From Candidatus Egerieicola pullicola (GTDB lineage: Bacteria; Bacillota; Clostridia; Oscillospirales; Ruminococcaceae), in NCBI GenBank assembly GCA_018712465.1, contig DVGY01000152.1, positions 1 to 14,604 on the forward strand: a DNA stretch of 14,604 bases. Direction: 5' to 3'. Position numbers and translations under genes: made by a program. Positions 14,089-14,604 of the stretch are shown piece after piece (within the stretch, counting starts at the first letter, position 1; every line of letters starts with the position of its first letter). The notes under the pieces were generated by a model. The model saw only the letters and a program-made list of their open reading frames with translations, was not told where the DNA came from and ran no database searches.

Positions 14089-14118
14089 CCCCGAGGGTTA
14101 TGCCCACGGGGCTTTTTT
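14089..14118 (+). terminator. Intrinsic terminator after rpmF
   Basis: CCCCG (14089-14093), A, GGG, loop TTATG, CCC, A, CGGGG (14107-14111): an 8-bp stem with one A-A mismatch, followed by C and six T. The next gene starts 43 nt later, so it is either a partial terminator or the end of the yceD-rpmF transcript. Confidence 0.85.
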
Positions 14119-14160
14119 CTACCATTTTTTCCTGTTCCGTTCTGCGTTAGGAGGTGCTTT

Positions 14161-14604
14161 ATGGCAGTTGTGGTCAAAAACGTCATCCCCCATTCCCCTG
14201 CCGCCAAAAAAGGAATGCGGGCGGGAGACGTGCTCCGCTCCATCAACGGGAATGCGATTTCCGACGTGCTGGACTACGATTTCTACATTACAGAAAGTAA
14301 ATTAGCAGTAGAATATGCCAGAGGGGATAAAATCAAGACGATTCATATCAAAAAAGAGCAGTATCAGCCTCTGGGCCTGGAGTTTGAGACTTTCCTTATG
14401 GATGCCCAGCACAGCTGTACCAACCACTGCATCTTCTGCTTCGTGGACCAGACTCCTCCAGGAATGCGCCCTTCCCTTTACTTTAAGGACGATGACGCCC
14501 GGCTTTCCTTTTTAATGGGCAATTACATCACCCTCACCAACCTTAAGCAGCCGGACATTGATCGGATTCTCAAAATGCACATCAGCCCCATCAATGTGTC
14601 GGTG
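14161..14604 (+). CDS. DUF512 family protein with PDZ and radical-SAM-like domains, 3'-truncated by the window
   Basis: The first 148 residues are present and the frame is still open at the window end. SD AGGAGGTG (14149-14156) lies 4 nt before ATG 14161. Residues 1-70 form a small PDZ-like domain: VIPHSPAAKKGMRAGDVLRSINGNAISDV is the classic substrate-loop region with its G-x-x-x-G-D pattern. It is followed by CTNHCIFC (86-93), a C-x3-C-x2-C triad of the radical SAM type, and FVDQTPPGMRPSLYFKDDD, a highly characteristic DUF512 stretch. Members of the family are described as PDZ, radical-SAM-like and DUF512 domains in series, often near der/engA; the biochemical role is not established. No separate promoter was seen, so expression may depend on read-through of the terminator at 14089-14118. 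Confidence 0.93.
   Translation, partial: MAVVVKNVIPHSPAAKKGMRAGDVLRSINGNAISDVLDYDFYITESKLAVEYARGDKIKTIHIKKEQYQPLGLEFETFLMDAQHSCTNHCIFCFVDQTPPGMRPSLYFKDDDARLSFLMGNYITLTNLKQPDIDRILKMHISPINVSV

Noticed and set aside
1..14604. Mobile element, phage, toxin-antitoxin or CRISPR system
   Set aside because: No transposase, integrase, terminal repeat pair, direct-repeat array or recognisable defence gene was found on either strand.

Overview
The window looks like the chromosome of a low-to-mid GC Gram-positive anaerobe, most likely a Clostridia member of the Oscillospiraceae/Ruminococcaceae type. The evidence is strong AGGAGG-type ribosome binding sites, near-consensus sigma-A promoters, Gram-positive lipoproteins, a zinc-type L32, and a YceD (DUF177) gene next to rpmF and a DUF512/PDZ radical-SAM-like gene. 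The taxonomic call is inference. No tRNA, rRNA, insertion sequence, integrase, CRISPR array or plasmid function was seen.

Layout. 1-633: a secreted or anchored protein of unknown function that probably begins upstream of the window. 634-1074: no gene, but a good promoter (743-771) drives a structured RNA of about 200 nt ending in a strong intrinsic terminator (940-974). 1075-6796: five consecutive same-strand paralogues. Each has a Lys/Arg-rich cytoplasmic tail, one membrane helix and two related extracytoplasmic domains, the second ending in a V-T-V/I-N-G-x-x-G/A-x-x-Y motif. 7049-8880: glucose-6-phosphate isomerase (pgi) and a small P-loop NTPase, closed by a terminator. 8936-10635 (minus): two related lipoproteins in one operon. 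10920-12287 (minus): a stand-alone NRPS-type condensation-domain protein. 12479-12853 (minus): a small multi-pass membrane protein. 13321-14604: YceD, L32 and the start of a DUF512-family protein.

How the parts may work together. The paralogue array is the most unusual part. The only good promoter I can find ahead of it is the one that makes the structured RNA. That RNA can form two mutually exclusive pairings: TTTCCCCCG (865-873) can close a local hairpin, or it can pair over 9 bp with 945-953 inside the terminator stem. This is the architecture of a transcription attenuator controlling the five-gene operon, and the RNA matches no riboswitch class I can recall. A stand-alone small RNA followed by an unrecognised operon promoter is the main alternative. 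The rest is mostly housekeeping (pgi; yceD-rpmF) or cell-surface genes of unknown function.
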